Shown one piece after another: positions 1-14,000 of a DNA stretch of 64,000 nucleotides. The stretch's first letter is position 1. Each line of letters begins with the position of its first letter. Under the pieces are notes generated by a model. It did not search any database. It had not been told where the DNA came from and saw nothing but the letters and a program-made list of their open reading frames with translations. Source of the DNA: Protula sp. h YS-2021 (lineage: Eukaryota; Annelida; Polychaeta; Sabellida; Serpulidae); assembly GCA_949752745.1 (NCBI GenBank), contig OX457034.1, positions 5,884,264-5,948,263 of the forward strand. Direction: 5' to 3'. A program made the translations under genes and the position numbers.

Positions 1-626
1 TGTGTTCGCGGAATCGCCAGCGGTTTTGCGGAACAAAAAGACATTGTATAACACGATGACAAAACCACACAAGCGTGAAGTAACACTACAAGAGCGGGAG
101 GGGGGGGGGGCGGGAACAGGAAGCACTGTAGCACCAGGCTGAATGGCGGGTGCGAACGGTGCCCAAGGCTAATAGTGGGTTTTCAGATCAGCCCAAAAAC
201 ACCACTGTGGTTTTATTTTTAATGTCATTAGTTTTGGTACAAATATATTCTCTTGTAAATTAGATATTTTGGGCACTAATCCGCGATGCTTCCTGTGGTA
301 CAGGCCCGTGCTACAGGCTGTTGTGGAGAGGGGTGTGGGGGGGTTGGATCGGTCCACCAACTATTCTCTGATAAATTAGCTACTTTTTGCACCCCTTTGC
401 GGTGCTTTCTGTAGTGTAGTGACGTGGTTTTGGCAACGCCAAGTACACACTTTCAAGAGCGCGTTGAATACGGCTTTGCGTACTTTCCCGGCCTATCTAC
501 CTACAATACTGTTTTTTTTTTGTGTACGCGAACTCGCAATCATGAAGTACATCAGGATACTCCATCCGTGTCCAGTGACTACTTAATCATGCAGTCCTTG
601 AATGCCTGTCTGTTGTGAACCATCCA
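1..626. other. left edge, no gene seen
   Basis: Downstream of timeless on its strand. It contains a poly-G run near 100 and short open frames without recognisable content. It may include timeless 3' UTR or intergenic DNA. Confidence 0.4.
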
Positions 627-1003
627 AAGCCATACGCTTGGCGCATCGCTTAGCGCATCGTTATCACGGCAGCTAGTGAAATACCCACAGTCATTCGCTT
701 GGCCCATCGCTTAGCGCATCGTTATCACGGTAGCTAGTGAAACACCCACAGTCATTCGCTTGGCGCATCGCTTAGCGCATCGTTATCACGGTAGCTAGTG
801 AAACACACACAGTCATTCGCTTGGCGCATCGCTTAGCGCATCGTTATCACGGTAGCTAGGGAAATGCCCAAAGCCATTCGCTTGGCGCATCGCTTAGCGC
901 ATCGTTATCACGGTAGCTAGTGAAACACCCACAGTCATTCGCTTGGCGCATCGCTTAGCGCATCGTTATCACGGTAGCTAGTGAAACACCAAAGCCTTTC
1001 GCG
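627..1003. repeat. 61-bp minisatellite, about 6 copies
   Basis: The unit contains CGCTTGGCGCATCGC and TTATCACGG and recurs every 61 bases (635, 696, 757 and onward), with few changes. Confidence 0.92.
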
Positions 1004-1160
1004 TAGCGTCTCCTTTTGACCCTCCACTTTGTTCCAGAGGATTCACAATCCATGAATCACCTCGAACTTATTCCCGTTCCGTTTCTGTACTCTGTTGGTC
1101 AAGTCGCATCCAAGTCAAACCGCAAGTTTTGCCGCATTTTTACTGTGTGGCCAGTGGAGA

Positions 1161-1625
1161 CACGGTGTATCGAGACCCTGGTGTATCAAGACCCGGTGTA
1201 TCGTGAACCGGTGTACCGAGACCCCGGTGTATCGAAACCCTGGTGTATCGAGACCCCGGTGTATCGAGACCCTGGTGTATCGTGAACCGGTGTATCGTAA
1301 ACCGGTGTATCGAGACCCTGGTGAATCGAGACCCTGGTGAATCGAGACCCGGTGTATCGAGACCCTGGTGAATCGTGAACCGGTGTATCGTGAACCGGTG
1401 TATCGTGAACCGGTGTATCGAGACCCTGGTGTATCGAGACCCTGGTGTATCGAGACCCCGGTGTATCGAGACCCTGGTGTATCGTGAACCGGTGTATCGT
1501 GAACCGGTGTACCGAGACCCCGGTGTATCGAAACCCTGGTGTATCGAGACTCCGGTGTATCGAGACCCTGGTGTATCGAGACCCCGGTGTATCGAGACAC
1601 GGTGAATCGTGAACCGGTGTATTTT
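1161..1625. repeat. 15/16-bp minisatellite
   Basis: Two interleaved unit types, GTGTATCGAGACCCTG and GTGTATCGTGAACCG, run for about 460 bases. Open frames on both strands here are repeat artefacts. Confidence 0.92.
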
Positions 1626-1971
1626 AAGGGGATAACAGTTACCAGGGCGGCTCTGGAGATCCATAATTAACAAGCGTATACACCCAACTCACACAAAACA
1701 TCAATCACAGACTGACAAAAACAACAATTTTCAATCGCCCCGCCCATTCATCTGGTTTAGATGGGGAAGGCGAAAGTGGGGGGGGGGGGGGGTGGGGATT
1801 GCAAAATAAGACTGACTATAACAATTCCACCACATTTAAACACAGCGCTGAATAAATGCGACACAATCCTAGGTGACGGCATTAATGACGTAATGTCCGC
1901 GACTGCTATAGTACATGACGTCAATGGTTAGCACATCGAGTCACACAGTGACGTCACTTCCGTCTCGTGCT

Positions 1972-2035
1972 CTAGGCCCGGGCGTTGGCTTTACCGATAT
2001 ACAGCATCCACATAGAGCTCTCGCATTCAGTCACG
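1972..2035 (-). CDS. tim: timeless exon 20, probable last coding exon with TAG
   Basis: After a strong polypyrimidine tract and acceptor (ttttttctttccag/CGTGA), the frame set by exon 19 codes SVTECESSMWMLYIGKANAR A and then TAG. No homology is recognised, and no AATAAA was found downstream on this strand. The true end of the gene could instead lie beyond the left edge. Confidence 0.5.
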
Positions 2036-5000
2036 CTGGAAAGAAAAAACAACAGACTTTATTCACGTTCCCTATTGTTCTGCATTATTTTACCACACTA
2101 CTGCTCACGAATCAGACACACACGAAAAGACGTAGCCAGGAAAAAAGCATCTTCGCTGCAAAGCTGCTTCTAATATTCATCAAATTTACCGCTGTGCACA
2201 TGATTTTCTCGTCTCTCAATTACACGAACGAGTTTTGAAATAAGTAGGGCTAATATATGACGAGTAGTGAAATGAGTAGGGTTACTATATGACGAGTGGT
2301 GAAATAAGTAGGGTTGTATGAAAAGTAGTGAAATAAGTGGGGTTATTACATGACGAGTAGTGAAATAAATAGGGTTGTTATGTGACCAGCAGTGAAATAA
2401 GTAGGGTTACTATGTGACTAGTAGTGAAATAAGTAGGGTTATATGAAAAATAGTGAATTAAGTAGGGTTATTATATGACGAGTAGTGAAATAAGTAGGGT
2501 CACTGTGTGACGAGTCGTGAAATAAGTAGGGTTATTACGTGACGAGTGGTGAAATAAGTAGGGTTATTATATGACAATTAGTGAAATAATTAGGGTTACC
2601 GTATGACAAGTGGTAAAATGAGGCTATTATAAGACGAGTCGGGAAATAAGTAGGGTTATTATATGACAAGTAGTGAAATAATTAGGGTTACCGTATGACA
2701 AGTGGTAAAATGAGGCTATTATAAGACAAGTGGGGAAATAAGTAGGGTTATTTTACACCGAAAGGAGGGATAAATGGCATTAACAAATAATAAGTGGTGA
2801 AATAAGTAAAGTATTATAAAACGAGTGGTGGATAAGTGTGGTTATTATATACCTGTTTTCAGCAGCAGACTCAGGACTGTTGAACGGAAGCGACGTCATT
2901 TTGTCGCAATAAGCTTTAACGTCTTGTGGCGTAAACTTTGTTTTGGCTGAAAAAGAGGAATTGCAGTGTCATCTAACAGTATCATCTAATATGCACTTGA
3001 GCGATTGTTTTCAGAGGAAAGCTTGGGCACGGGATCGCGTTAACTAGAGCGCCGGGAGATCTGGGTATGCCCGTTTAAACGTGCAACTCTTAGCAACGTT
3101 ACAATCTCTTAAAAATAATATCCCTGCTACGCCTTATTATTTTGTCAATGTACCACTCTATGACTCAAATAAGAATATATCCAGCAAATATGAATTCGAA
3201 TTTCATAAAATCAGTTGACCTTTTATTGTCATTCAAGGTCACCAAGGTCTAATTACCCGAACATTATTTTCTTTCTGTCTGAGCCTTTCGTTTTTTTTTT
3301 TGTTTTTTTTTTTAGAACTTGTGGGTTCAAATTCTGAAGAAACGGGAAAAAGCTTCCATCTGTCGAATAGAGAACTGATAGAAAACTAGCACATATAACA
3401 GTCTTACGTATATTGATCTTCTATATGTATCCCTTTCAATACATAAGGCAATGGCAAAGGGGACAGAGAAAAGACTAGCACATATAGACTGAATAACGAT
3501 TGCAACGATTTTATGGCTACTGTCCCCACTGAGAGATATTACCGAGAAATTCTATTTAATTTCACTTTTTTTCCATTATTTACAGCAGAGTTTTTGCTTA
3601 CAGTAATCGACAGGCCCCAGCTGCTCCGCTTTCTGGATGAGGTGTTGTACGTCCCAGCTGTGCGGTATGCGTGGATAAACCTCCTCATCCTGTGCAGCGC
3701 CCTCTATCCCTATACAACACCCATAACAACATACAGGGTGAATGCTCCAAGTCTCCCTGTACAATACGCACATAAACACGGGGGGCCGATTTCACAACTT
3801 AAGTCTAGACCTGATTTGGAGCAAACTTAGTCTAGACCGCGGTTTAGACTGGGTTTCAGACCATAGTGAATTTCACAGCCTCGGTCCAAACCACATTCAT
3901 AATCAACCTTCTCTTTCCCCGAGTTTTGCATTTAAGTTGAAAGATATTACATGGACGTTATTGATAAGACAATAAACAGTCACGCGTGTATTTTTTATCA
4001 GTGATCAGCAAAATTATTGTTAAGTTTTGATAAGATGGCCGCATGATTTTATGTCTGTTGCATTTTTCTGTCAACATATATCTCATTTCAATTTTTGGTT
4101 TATTGTGCAGGGCTGGAAAAAGATATTTTTTTCTCGTTGGGCACTCCGTCCAGTGATTCATGAAATTTACTGGACCGCACTCAAATTTCGGTGGATCACC
4201 TCATAAACCATATGTACCAAAGTTGATAAATTTTGGTGGACATCCGGTGGAGTCAATCAAAAATTTTAGTGGACCAGAAGGACATTTATTGGACATTTGC
4301 CAGCAACTAATGCTTTTTTAGCCCTATTGTGTATTTCTTAAAGCTAGTTAGCCATTAGATTTTGATATTTTAGCTCAAAACAAAGTTGAAACCACGGCTA
4401 AACCATGCTTTCACCAAACCAAGTTTGAAGCAGAATTTCACAACTTCAGTCTAGACCTGGTTTGATTGGACCACACTTCATAATGCACCCGTTTCAGGAC
4501 GACCATCGACTGAATTCTAGTGATACAGACTACAAAAACGGTTCGCTTATGACCAGTGTATAGTGTATTGCGAATCGGGGTCATGGTATAATGTGTCACA
4601 GCATATCCTGCGTCTCCGAGCAAATAACAACCACGTAAAGCTTCTAATACGACGAGCAGATTACATTTTTCTAGAATGCGGCTATCATGTGTACCCCCTG
4701 GCCAGCGAGCCACAATGTTACTATTCCTGCAGTGAGCATCGCACACGATTTGAACGTTTATGCTGTAAATAATGGTGGGTTTTTATATAGCGACTTTCCA
4801 GATGAAGCAACTGCTCAAACAACTTTACATCAAGTTTCGAACATACATTACAGTCATTTTTATTTTAACCAAAGATTACTATTAATTCGACGTGCTCATA
4901 CAGCGTTTCTTAAAGTCCCTATCTAATGCAGCCAAGATGGCGCTTTACAATATTCCTAAGTAGAAAGGCAGAAAACTATATAAGCACATCCATATCCGTA

Positions 5001-8000
5001 GGGGTGTGATTAATGTTGCGATTCCTAGCCATGAGCGGGATTCGAACCCACGACCTACAGCACAACGATTGGATGTGAAAGCGGCTTTAACCACTCGGCC
5101 ACACCCTTTCCATTAATAAAACGCAACGCGTCGTTTTGCTTCGGCTTCGCAATCTTTATATGAGTGCAGTCTATGGCACCTATTACATTTGGAAAGCCAG
5201 CAATAGCATGAAAATCCCGTTTGATACGCCAATAGTTATCTTCTCGCGGAAAATTTATGTACCCGTTTTTTTCGCGCGGCTTACACACGAGCAACTCTAT
5301 GAATAATGCGACGAGCGGTCGATATGCTCACGCCATGCAAGTCACCGGCCGTCCGTTGAAATCTACCAATGGCGAAAAATCTGAGACCGATTAAAACGTG
5401 TAGCTCCTGAGTTATATCCAAACGTTTTGAAACGGGGCCATCAAAATCCTGTTCAAGTTCATCGATTATTTCTAATGCAATGTGCCGTGAAAATCGGTAC
5501 CGCTGCCTAAATTCAACGTCATTGTATTTATCCAAGGGGTTTGAACGGTCTCTAAATACACGTTCTCTTCTTAAAGCTCTTTGATAATTTCGAAAGTGCA
5601 TCGGTCCAAGAACGTTCATATTCCTTTATTTCTCGGCTAATTCCTCATTTATAATTTTGATCAAAAGTTAAATAAGACACTATTGAAACATATTTGTAAG
5701 TGCAGATCTTTGCGGGAAGAATGTGATTCTGAGCACCTGTGTGAAAAACATATGTTGACCTGATGTTCAAGGTGTTATCATCATATAAAATGCTGTCATC
5801 AAATACTGAAACCTACTCTAATATGGTCTGTATCTACGCGCGGTTTTAATGATCATAATGGTCTAGTACAATTTTGAAACCCAGGTTGTCAAATCGGATC
5901 GCACATCATGCATGTTTTGATACATAACAAAGAGAAACAGAGAGGGGAACTATGTCTGTGTAAACTGACAAAACCCGGTCTAGACTGGGTTTGAAACATG
6001 GTTTCAGACCAGGTCTAGACTTAAGTTGTGATATCGGCCCGGGGTGTCTCCAGTACAATACGCACATAAACACGTGGTGTCTCCCTGTACAATACGCACA
6101 TAAACGCGGGTGTCTCCCTGTACAATACGCATATAAACACGGGTGTCTCCCTGTACAATACNNNNNNNNNNNNNNNNNNNNNNNNNNNNNNNNNNNNNNN
6201 NNNNNNNNNNNNNNNNNNNNNNNNNNNNNNNNNNNNNNNNNNNNNNNNNNNNNNNNNNNNNNNNNNNNNNNNNNNNNNNNNNNNNNNNNNNNNNNNNNNN
6301 NNNNNNNNNNNNNNNNNNNNNNNNNNNNNNNNNNNNNNNNNNNNNNNNNNNNNNNNNNNNNCGCTACAGGAAAACGTCAAGGCCACAGGAATGGCGTCAG
6401 AGAAATAGAAATGACGTCACGCTACAGGAATAACTCAAGAGCCACAGGAATGACGTCACAGCCACAGGAATGACGTCAAGTCACTGCAATGACGTCACAC
6501 ACCAGGAATGACAACTGGCTGTAAGAACGACATCATCTCACAGACTACGACCGCCGTGACAGCTCTCACCTGATTCAAGTCCTTGTTGATGCCTACAGCG
6601 TCCAGCTCCCTCCTCACTGTCTCCTCGAAGTCGTCGCAGCCGTCGCACGCCATGCAGATCTGGTAGAGCTCGTCGAGCTCCGCCTTGCTCCACGCACCCG
6701 CCGTCACCTCCATCGTCGTGTCGTCCGGCGAGCCGGAGCTGAAGCACACACCAACACTGTACGCACATGGCAGTGGGGGAGGGGGGGGGGGAGGGGGAAG
6801 GGGAGGGGCTGTCGAACAAGTCAGAAAATTTTGCATCTGTACTTTGCGACTGTTCCTGACGCGTGGAAGCTGGCACCATACATTTTGGACTGAATTTATA
6901 GTGATGTCACGTGACACCGGTGAGTTCATTGTGACGTCACCAGCTGACCTGCCATATTTGCAGTTTCTACTGATTCAGGCACTCGTGAAGCGAATGAGAC
7001 AAACATTAACGTGACTGAAGTGACCCTCAAAAACTCGCCAAAAAATAAATAAATAAATAAATAAAGTCTTCTGGAACAGGGTTTGAAACATCGAAACTTT
7101 TAAAGAGCTTACTCGCACCTGTACTCATCCGCAAAGCATAATAAATATAGATTGTCGCACCTGCTCCAAGCGCCATCTTGTGTCCCCTCCTGGAAATTGA
7201 GTAACAGTTTGGCGCAGTGCATGGGGTCACACTCGGCGCTCTGCATGTACTGTTGAAACGAGTACTCCATGAGATCTTTGCATTCCTGCAAATACAGATT
7301 CCATTCTAAAAATATTTATCTATTTTAAATAAATAAAGAAAATACACAACACTGTCAAACTATTTTTGATAACTCTATTTTAAAAATTAACCATGCCTTT
7401 TTAAAGTTTATTCCCAAACACTGCATAGTTTTAAAAGGTCCTAACTATACAAATTATGCTACTGCCCTCTTTTAGTGCCCCTCCCCCAGCATACCCGAGG
7501 ATAACGAAAACCTGCCTTATTTATGGGGCCCCTCCCTGAGCATATAGAAGGATAATAATTGCACATACAATACATACCACTAGTATCTCGATAGGAACCC
7601 TCTTCCAGTACTGAGAAAGCAAATGATTACCTGCGACAGTGTTTGTTTATACGTACCCTCCTCCAGTATGCAAAAGAGAAATTTTAACGGGCACAATATT
7701 TGTGACACTGTTTATAGGGCCCCTCCTTCAGCATACGAAACACAAATTATTACTGCACAATATCTGTGACAGTGTTTGTAGGGCCCCTCCTCAAGCATAA
7801 ACATCATTGCTTACGCATTTCCTGCGACAGCATTTGTTTATGGGACCCCTCTTCCAGCATACAGGAGGCAAATCATTTCATACACAATACCTGTGACAGT
7901 AGTTGTTTATAGGGCCCCTCCTCCAGCATACAGAAGGCGTTGAGGATGGGCAGCTGGAGCAGGGTCTGTGGGCGGCCGCAGTCGGTGGCCACGTGGTGCA

Positions 8001-11000
8001 TCATGGTGAACACCTGCTCGACGGTCTGCGCGGAGCACACGCGGTAGTGCGTCAGCAGCGTGCCGTACTGCCGCATCACTTCGTTCGTGGCAAAGCTGTA
8101 AAAAGGCGCACACACATTCCTCGCAACCTCTCAGATGCAACATTGAAATTCTGCTCTAACTTTCTTTTTGCAGCTAACTGAGTGGTTCACCAAAAATGAA
8201 GTCACATAAAATGTTGCGTTCAGACCAAGATTGAATGCTCGCAATTTTATTCTCATATATTCCAATCGATGTAAACAAATTTCAAATACAGATGAATTAA
8301 TTTAATTAATACATTTGATAGATTATTAATGTATCCAGCTTAAAATTAAACGAAAAAGAAGTGGCTATTTGCACCACTACAGCTGATCTCAAGATTCGCA
8401 TATTAATAAATATAGATCAAGAAATTACTGCGGTGCGAAAAGAATCTACAAAAGTCAACATCAGTCCCGTACTTATGGTCAGAAGTTATTTGCAGATATC
8501 CTCCTTCAGTGATTATAATTAGAACTTACTTTCGGGGGTTATGGTCAGACCTTACTTGCCGATGCCCTCTTTCAGTAGTAATAATTAGAACTTCATTTCA
8601 GTCGTTATGGTCAGAAATTACTTGCTGATGTCCTCTTTCAGTGGTTATGGTCAGAACTTACTTGCTGATGTCTTCTTTTAGTGGTTATGATCACAACTTA
8701 CTTGCTGATGTGCTCTTTCAGTGGTTATGGTCAGAACTTACTTGCTGATGTCTTCTTTCAGTGGTTATGATCAGAACTTACTTGCTGATGTCTTCTTTTA
8801 GTGGTTATGGTCACCACTTACTTGCTGATGTGCTCTTTCAGTGATTATGGTCAGAACTTACTTGCTGATGTGCGCTTTCAGTGGTTATGGTCAGAACTTA
8901 CTTGCTGATGTCTTCTTTCAGTGGTTATGATCAGAACTTACTTGCTGATGTCTTCTTTTAGTGGTTATGGTCACAACTTACTTGCTGATGTGCTCTTTCA
9001 GTGATTATGGTCAGAACTTACTTGCTGATGTGCGCTTTCAGTGGGTATGGTCAAAACTTATTGCTGATGTTCTCTTTTAGTGGTAATGGTCAGAATTTAC
9101 TGGCTGATGTCTTCTTTTAGAGTTACGGTCAGAACTCATTTGCTGATGTGCTCTTTCATTGGTTATGGTCAGAACTTACTTGCTGATATACTCTTTCAGT
9201 GGTTATGGTTAGAACTTACTTGCTGATGTGCACTTTCATGTCAAAGTAGCTGCGGCGACTATCTACAGACAGGAGCAACTCGGTCATGGTGAGGAAGGCA
9301 TGGTTGAGCTTGATGACGCACTTGAGGTACGACAGCTGGTGCGTGGCCGGCTTGTAGAGGCGAATGAGCAGCAGCAAGACATGGCGAAGGTCACTCTGCT
9401 GCACCAGCATCACCTGCGTGCAGATAACCGCGTCACGTCACCACCAGTACGGGTTCTTAAATGACAACCTGAACTCAAAAGCTCTGGTATTTCGACTCTT
9501 AGTTTTCTAATTTAAAAACTTCCAAGATATTCTCAGGAAAAAAAATCACCGCATGCATCTTTCTTGTGTTTTTATGGACTCAGAGATCTTTTTTTTTGCA
9601 CACGTGACGCCGCAGTCGCCGGTTGTAAACTTCCCAGGTAACCATTCCCTCAGCACAGTCAACTTCCAACCTACTGGTCCATGTGCCATCCCTTTGCGGG
9701 AAGGGGATGGGGGGGGGGATTTCCCCATCCATAGGCTGGAAAGCCGCATGTGGTGTGGACAAAGCCATGGGGGTGGGGGGGGAGATGGGGGGGGGGGGGC
9801 GGGGGGGTGTGAGACGCGTACCTGTATGTTGAAGAGGTACTGTCTCTCCTCAGCACTAAGCTCCGTGCTACGCCAGTAGAAATCCAGGCACTTGAACATG
9901 TACTTGAGTCCAGTTAACGCCAAGTCAATCCTGCGAGAAGAAGCCACGCGTTTTCACGCAGACCAAATGTCCTTAAACGAGATCTCACTAGACTGTCACC
10001 CGACCAAATGTCCTCACACGAAATCTCACTAGACTGTCACCCGACCAAATGTCCTCACACGAAATCTCACTAGACTGTCACCCGACCAAATGTCCTCACA
10101 CGAAATCTCACTAGATTGTCACCCAACCAAATGTCCTCACACGAAATCTCACTAGATTGTCACCCAGCCAAATGTCCTTACACGAAATCTCACTAGGCTG
10201 TCACCCAACAAAATGTCCTTACACGAAATCTCACTACACTGTCACCCAACCAAATGTCCTTACACGAAATCTCACTAGATTGTCACCCAACCAAATGTCC
10301 TCACACGAAATCTCACTAGATTGTCACCCAGCCAAATGTCCTTACACGAAATCTCACTAGGCTGTCACCCAAACAAAATGTCCTTACACGAAATCTCACT
10401 ACACTGTCACCCAACCAAATGTCCTTACACGAAATCTCACTAGATTGTCACCCAACCAAATGTCCTTACACGAAATCTCACCAGACTGTCACCCAACCAA
10501 ATGTCCTTACACGAAATCTCACTAGATTGTCACCCAACCCAATGCCGCGATATCGTGTTCAAGGATCATTTATAATAACATAAAATTGCGACATTCACAC
10601 GACACCATTACATAAAAGAGCTTTGGTCATTTTCTCCCCAGAAGAAGCGTTTTTTAGTATGCAGCTAGCAAAAAAAAAAAACAAAAAAAAAAAAAAAAAA
10701 AAACACAACAAAACAAAACAAACTGCCATAAGTCAAAACGCCAAAGCGGAAATTGTGAGCCCTAATGAAGACGATAGTTGTAATTTTTAGTTACGGGTAG
10801 CCATATAACCGCATTAGACAGCGTAATCAACAGCAATGTGTTGCCAGGCAACATCTGCTTCGTTCTACATCTCCGCAGTTCTCCTCACAATTTACTTGAA
10901 TGTTTTTTTTTTCAGTTTACAAATAAGACAAATTCGAATTGAAACAGAAGTCTTCAAAGCTGTCAGAAAGGTCACATGTGTGAAGGTCACATGTATGAAG

Positions 11001-14000
11001 GTCACATGTGTGAAGGTCAGATGTATGAAGGTCAGATGTGTGAAGGTCAGATGTATGAAGGTCACATGTGTGAAGGTCACATGTGTGAAGGTCACATGTG
11101 TGAAGGTCACATGTATGAAGGTCAGATGTGTGAAGGTCACATGTATGAAGGTCACATGTATAAACCATACGTGCTTGTTTCAGGCCTGGAAGGAATTTTT
11201 TATTCAGACATATATAACGCGACAGCATTTTCACAACAATATTGGAAAGGAGCCTGGGACTTAGGGCTGTCCGTGAAGTCCACACGCCCGCACGTATTTA
11301 ACTGGGGTTGGGTGGGGAAGGGTTGAGCTGTTAGCTCCAATGCCTATACTTTCGCACAAGAAGAAGGGGGGGGGGGTCGCGTCACATGCATTGTTTTAAT
11401 TGCTGGATAAATGTGCAACGATGCTTTAGTCATTCACCCTGTGTGCTATACGCAAGCGCGTACAGTGGAGAGGAAGGGGGAGGAGGGGGGAGGAGGGGGT
11501 GGAGAGCGTGAGCGTTATCCTTGCGCACAGAACAGGAGCAGGGTATGAAATATCATCAAAAATTTACGCATGCACTTTATATGTACGGTCCCTTAATGAC
11601 AGGTGCACTAGTCCTCGCTCCCGTGCTGTAACACAAACCCCGGGGGGGGGGGGGGAGGTATACTCCTCGCTATAGTGCTGTAACACATGCCCGGCGAGCG
11701 ACACACCGGGAGTGAGGGACTTACTTATTTGTGTAAGCGGTACAGTCCTCGCCCCTTTGCTGACACAGCAGCAGCTTCTCGCTGTTCACAGCGCACGTGT
11801 AGATGAGATAGTCCACGGTGTACACCGACAGCAAGTCCCTGCAAACCCAGTAAAAAACTATGAAAATATTTAATTTAAGTACATTTTTAAAGGTGTCGCA
11901 AACAAAAATTTTATTGAAAATTCAACTTATTTTAAGCCTTTGAGTTTACCATACATTTCGCTGCGCTGCAGCTCATTTTACTTATAACCTTCTGAATGGT
12001 TACTCTCCTCTCTTACCCCCATCTAAAATGGTTTAACTGGCGGTTCGACCAAACGCCAAACCTGCAGGCCACCACCAGAAAACACCTGCCTGTCAAGTCC
12101 CATCCCAACCCCACTCACACAACTCCCCCCCCCCCACCCTACGTCACCCGCCCGACCCAAAAGGACCGCCAAATCTGCAGGCCCCCATCAGAAAACACCT
12201 GCCTGTTCATCCCAACCCCACTCACACAACCTCCCCCCCCCCCCGCCCTACATCACCCGCCCGACCCCAAGAGGAACGCCACACCTGCAGGCCCCCATCA
12301 CAGAACACCTGCCTGTTCATCCCAACCCCACTCACACAACCCTCCCCTCCCGTCCTACGTCACCCGCCCGACCCCAAGAGGAACGCCAAACCTGCAGGCC
12401 CCCATCACAGAATACCTGCCTGTTCATCCCAACCCCACTCACACAACCCCCCCCCCCCCGCCCTACATCACCCGCCCGACCCCAAGAGGAACGTCACACC
12501 TGCAGGCCCCCATCACAAAATACCTGCCTGTTCATCCCAACCCTACTCACACACCCCCCCCGCCCTACATCACCCGCCCGACCCCAAGAGGAACGCCACA
12601 CCTGCAGGCCCCCATCACAAAATACCTGCCTGTTCATCCCAACCCCACTCACACAACCCCCCCCCCCCCCGCCCTACATCACCCGCCCGACCCCAAGAGG
12701 AACGCCAAACCTGCAGGCCCCCATCACAGAACACCTGCCTGTTCATCCCAACCCTACTCACACCCCCCCCCCCCCCCGCCCTACATCACCCGCCCGACCC
12801 CAAGAGGAACGCCACACCTGCAGGCCCCCATCACAAAATACCTGCCTGTTCATCCCAACCCCACTCACACAACCCCCCCCCCCCCCCGCCCTACATCACC
12901 CGCCCGACCCCAAGAGGAACGCCAAACCTGCAGGCCCCCATCACAGAACACCTGCCTGTTCATCCCAACCCCAATGACATGTTGAACCTGTGTGCAGCGT
13001 CATGAGGCAGAAGCTCAGGCTCCACATGTAGGATAATACACCCTCCTTTCCCTTCCTCCTTTTCCTCTCTCCCCATCTTCTCCGCCCCCCCCCCCGCCTT
13101 AACTCACCTGGCCGCGGCGAAGGACACGTTGAACCTGTGTGCCATCATCAAGCAGAAGCTCAGGTTCCACATGTAGTACATACTCGTCTGCGGCTGCGCC
13201 ACGTCATTCACCAGCAGCGTCTGAAACGTCACGAGGCAATGGGTGCAACGTCATGGCGCAACGGGTGCAACGTTAGCGCGCCACGTCACAACGCAATTAG
13301 TGCAATCCACAATAGTAATGCAAAGGGACACTTTTAATCAGTATGCTTTGTAATTTGCGCTGTCAGATCTTAAAACTTCATATATAAATATTGTAGTAAG
13401 TGCATTAATATAGGGGACACAGACATTAATATATGTGTAAAATTACTCTTTTATCCAACCCGTTTTCCAAACATAGGCCAACGCGACAGGGGAAATGTAA
13501 AAGATTGAATATATGAGCCTTCCACCTGTCTCTTTCTCGATGGATGCGCGGAAATTTTATGTCTATTTCCCTCCCACCCAAACCTCTCCCTCTATGGGGC
13601 CAAATGAAAGCATCTTCACAAGCTACATATTACTGTGTAATCTTATCTCTGTGCTATTTATAACCACGCCTTTCCAAGTTCACAGTCCAGTTTTCAAAAG
13701 TGCTTTGTCATTCCCAACTGTTTTACTTTGTTGACAAAGGAAAATTACTGGTTTCCGTTGTCTTTTGTTGTCTCTGTGGGCACGTACCTTAACCGCGCAT
13801 AGCAACCGGGCATAACCATTACTTAGCAACGTGTAGGAGAATTCTCTCAACTTCTCCCTGGCAACAAAAAGCAGGTCGCTAATTGGTCAAGATAGCGCTC
13901 CAACAACCGTCATACAAATATGGCGGTGCCCATGAATACTACCATTTTAAAAAATATACTGAAGTCTTTAAATGCGGAATATCAAATCTGACCAAAGTTA

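Larger units (their letters stand above)
3785..6041 (-). mobile_element. PIF/Harbinger DNA transposon, defective, with nested insertions
   Basis: Terminal inverted repeats start GGGCCGATTTCACAACTTAA at the left and GGGCCGATATCACAACTTAA when the right end is read inward; both continue with GTCTAGACC. Flanking DNA on both sides is the same 31-bp minisatellite. The G-rich junction (GGG in the unbroken unit) makes the 3-bp target duplication ambiguous. The internal region encodes a broken Harbinger transposase on the minus strand. It carries a hAT-like MITE (4108-4325) and a tRNA-like insertion (about 4780-5105). The element sits in the timeless intron between exons 17 and 18. Confidence 0.85.

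Noticed and set aside
5026..5105. Functional tRNA gene (Leu/Ser type)
   Set aside because: A and B boxes are good, but the acceptor stem does not pair and the sequence interrupts a transposase, so it is a tRNA-derived insertion.
5991..6473. Open frames across the N gap
   Set aside because: They depend on unknown bases and flanking repeats.
11996..12985. 329-residue Pro/His-rich plus-strand frame
   Set aside because: Nine repeat units with variable poly-C; the frame would change with any poly-C length change.
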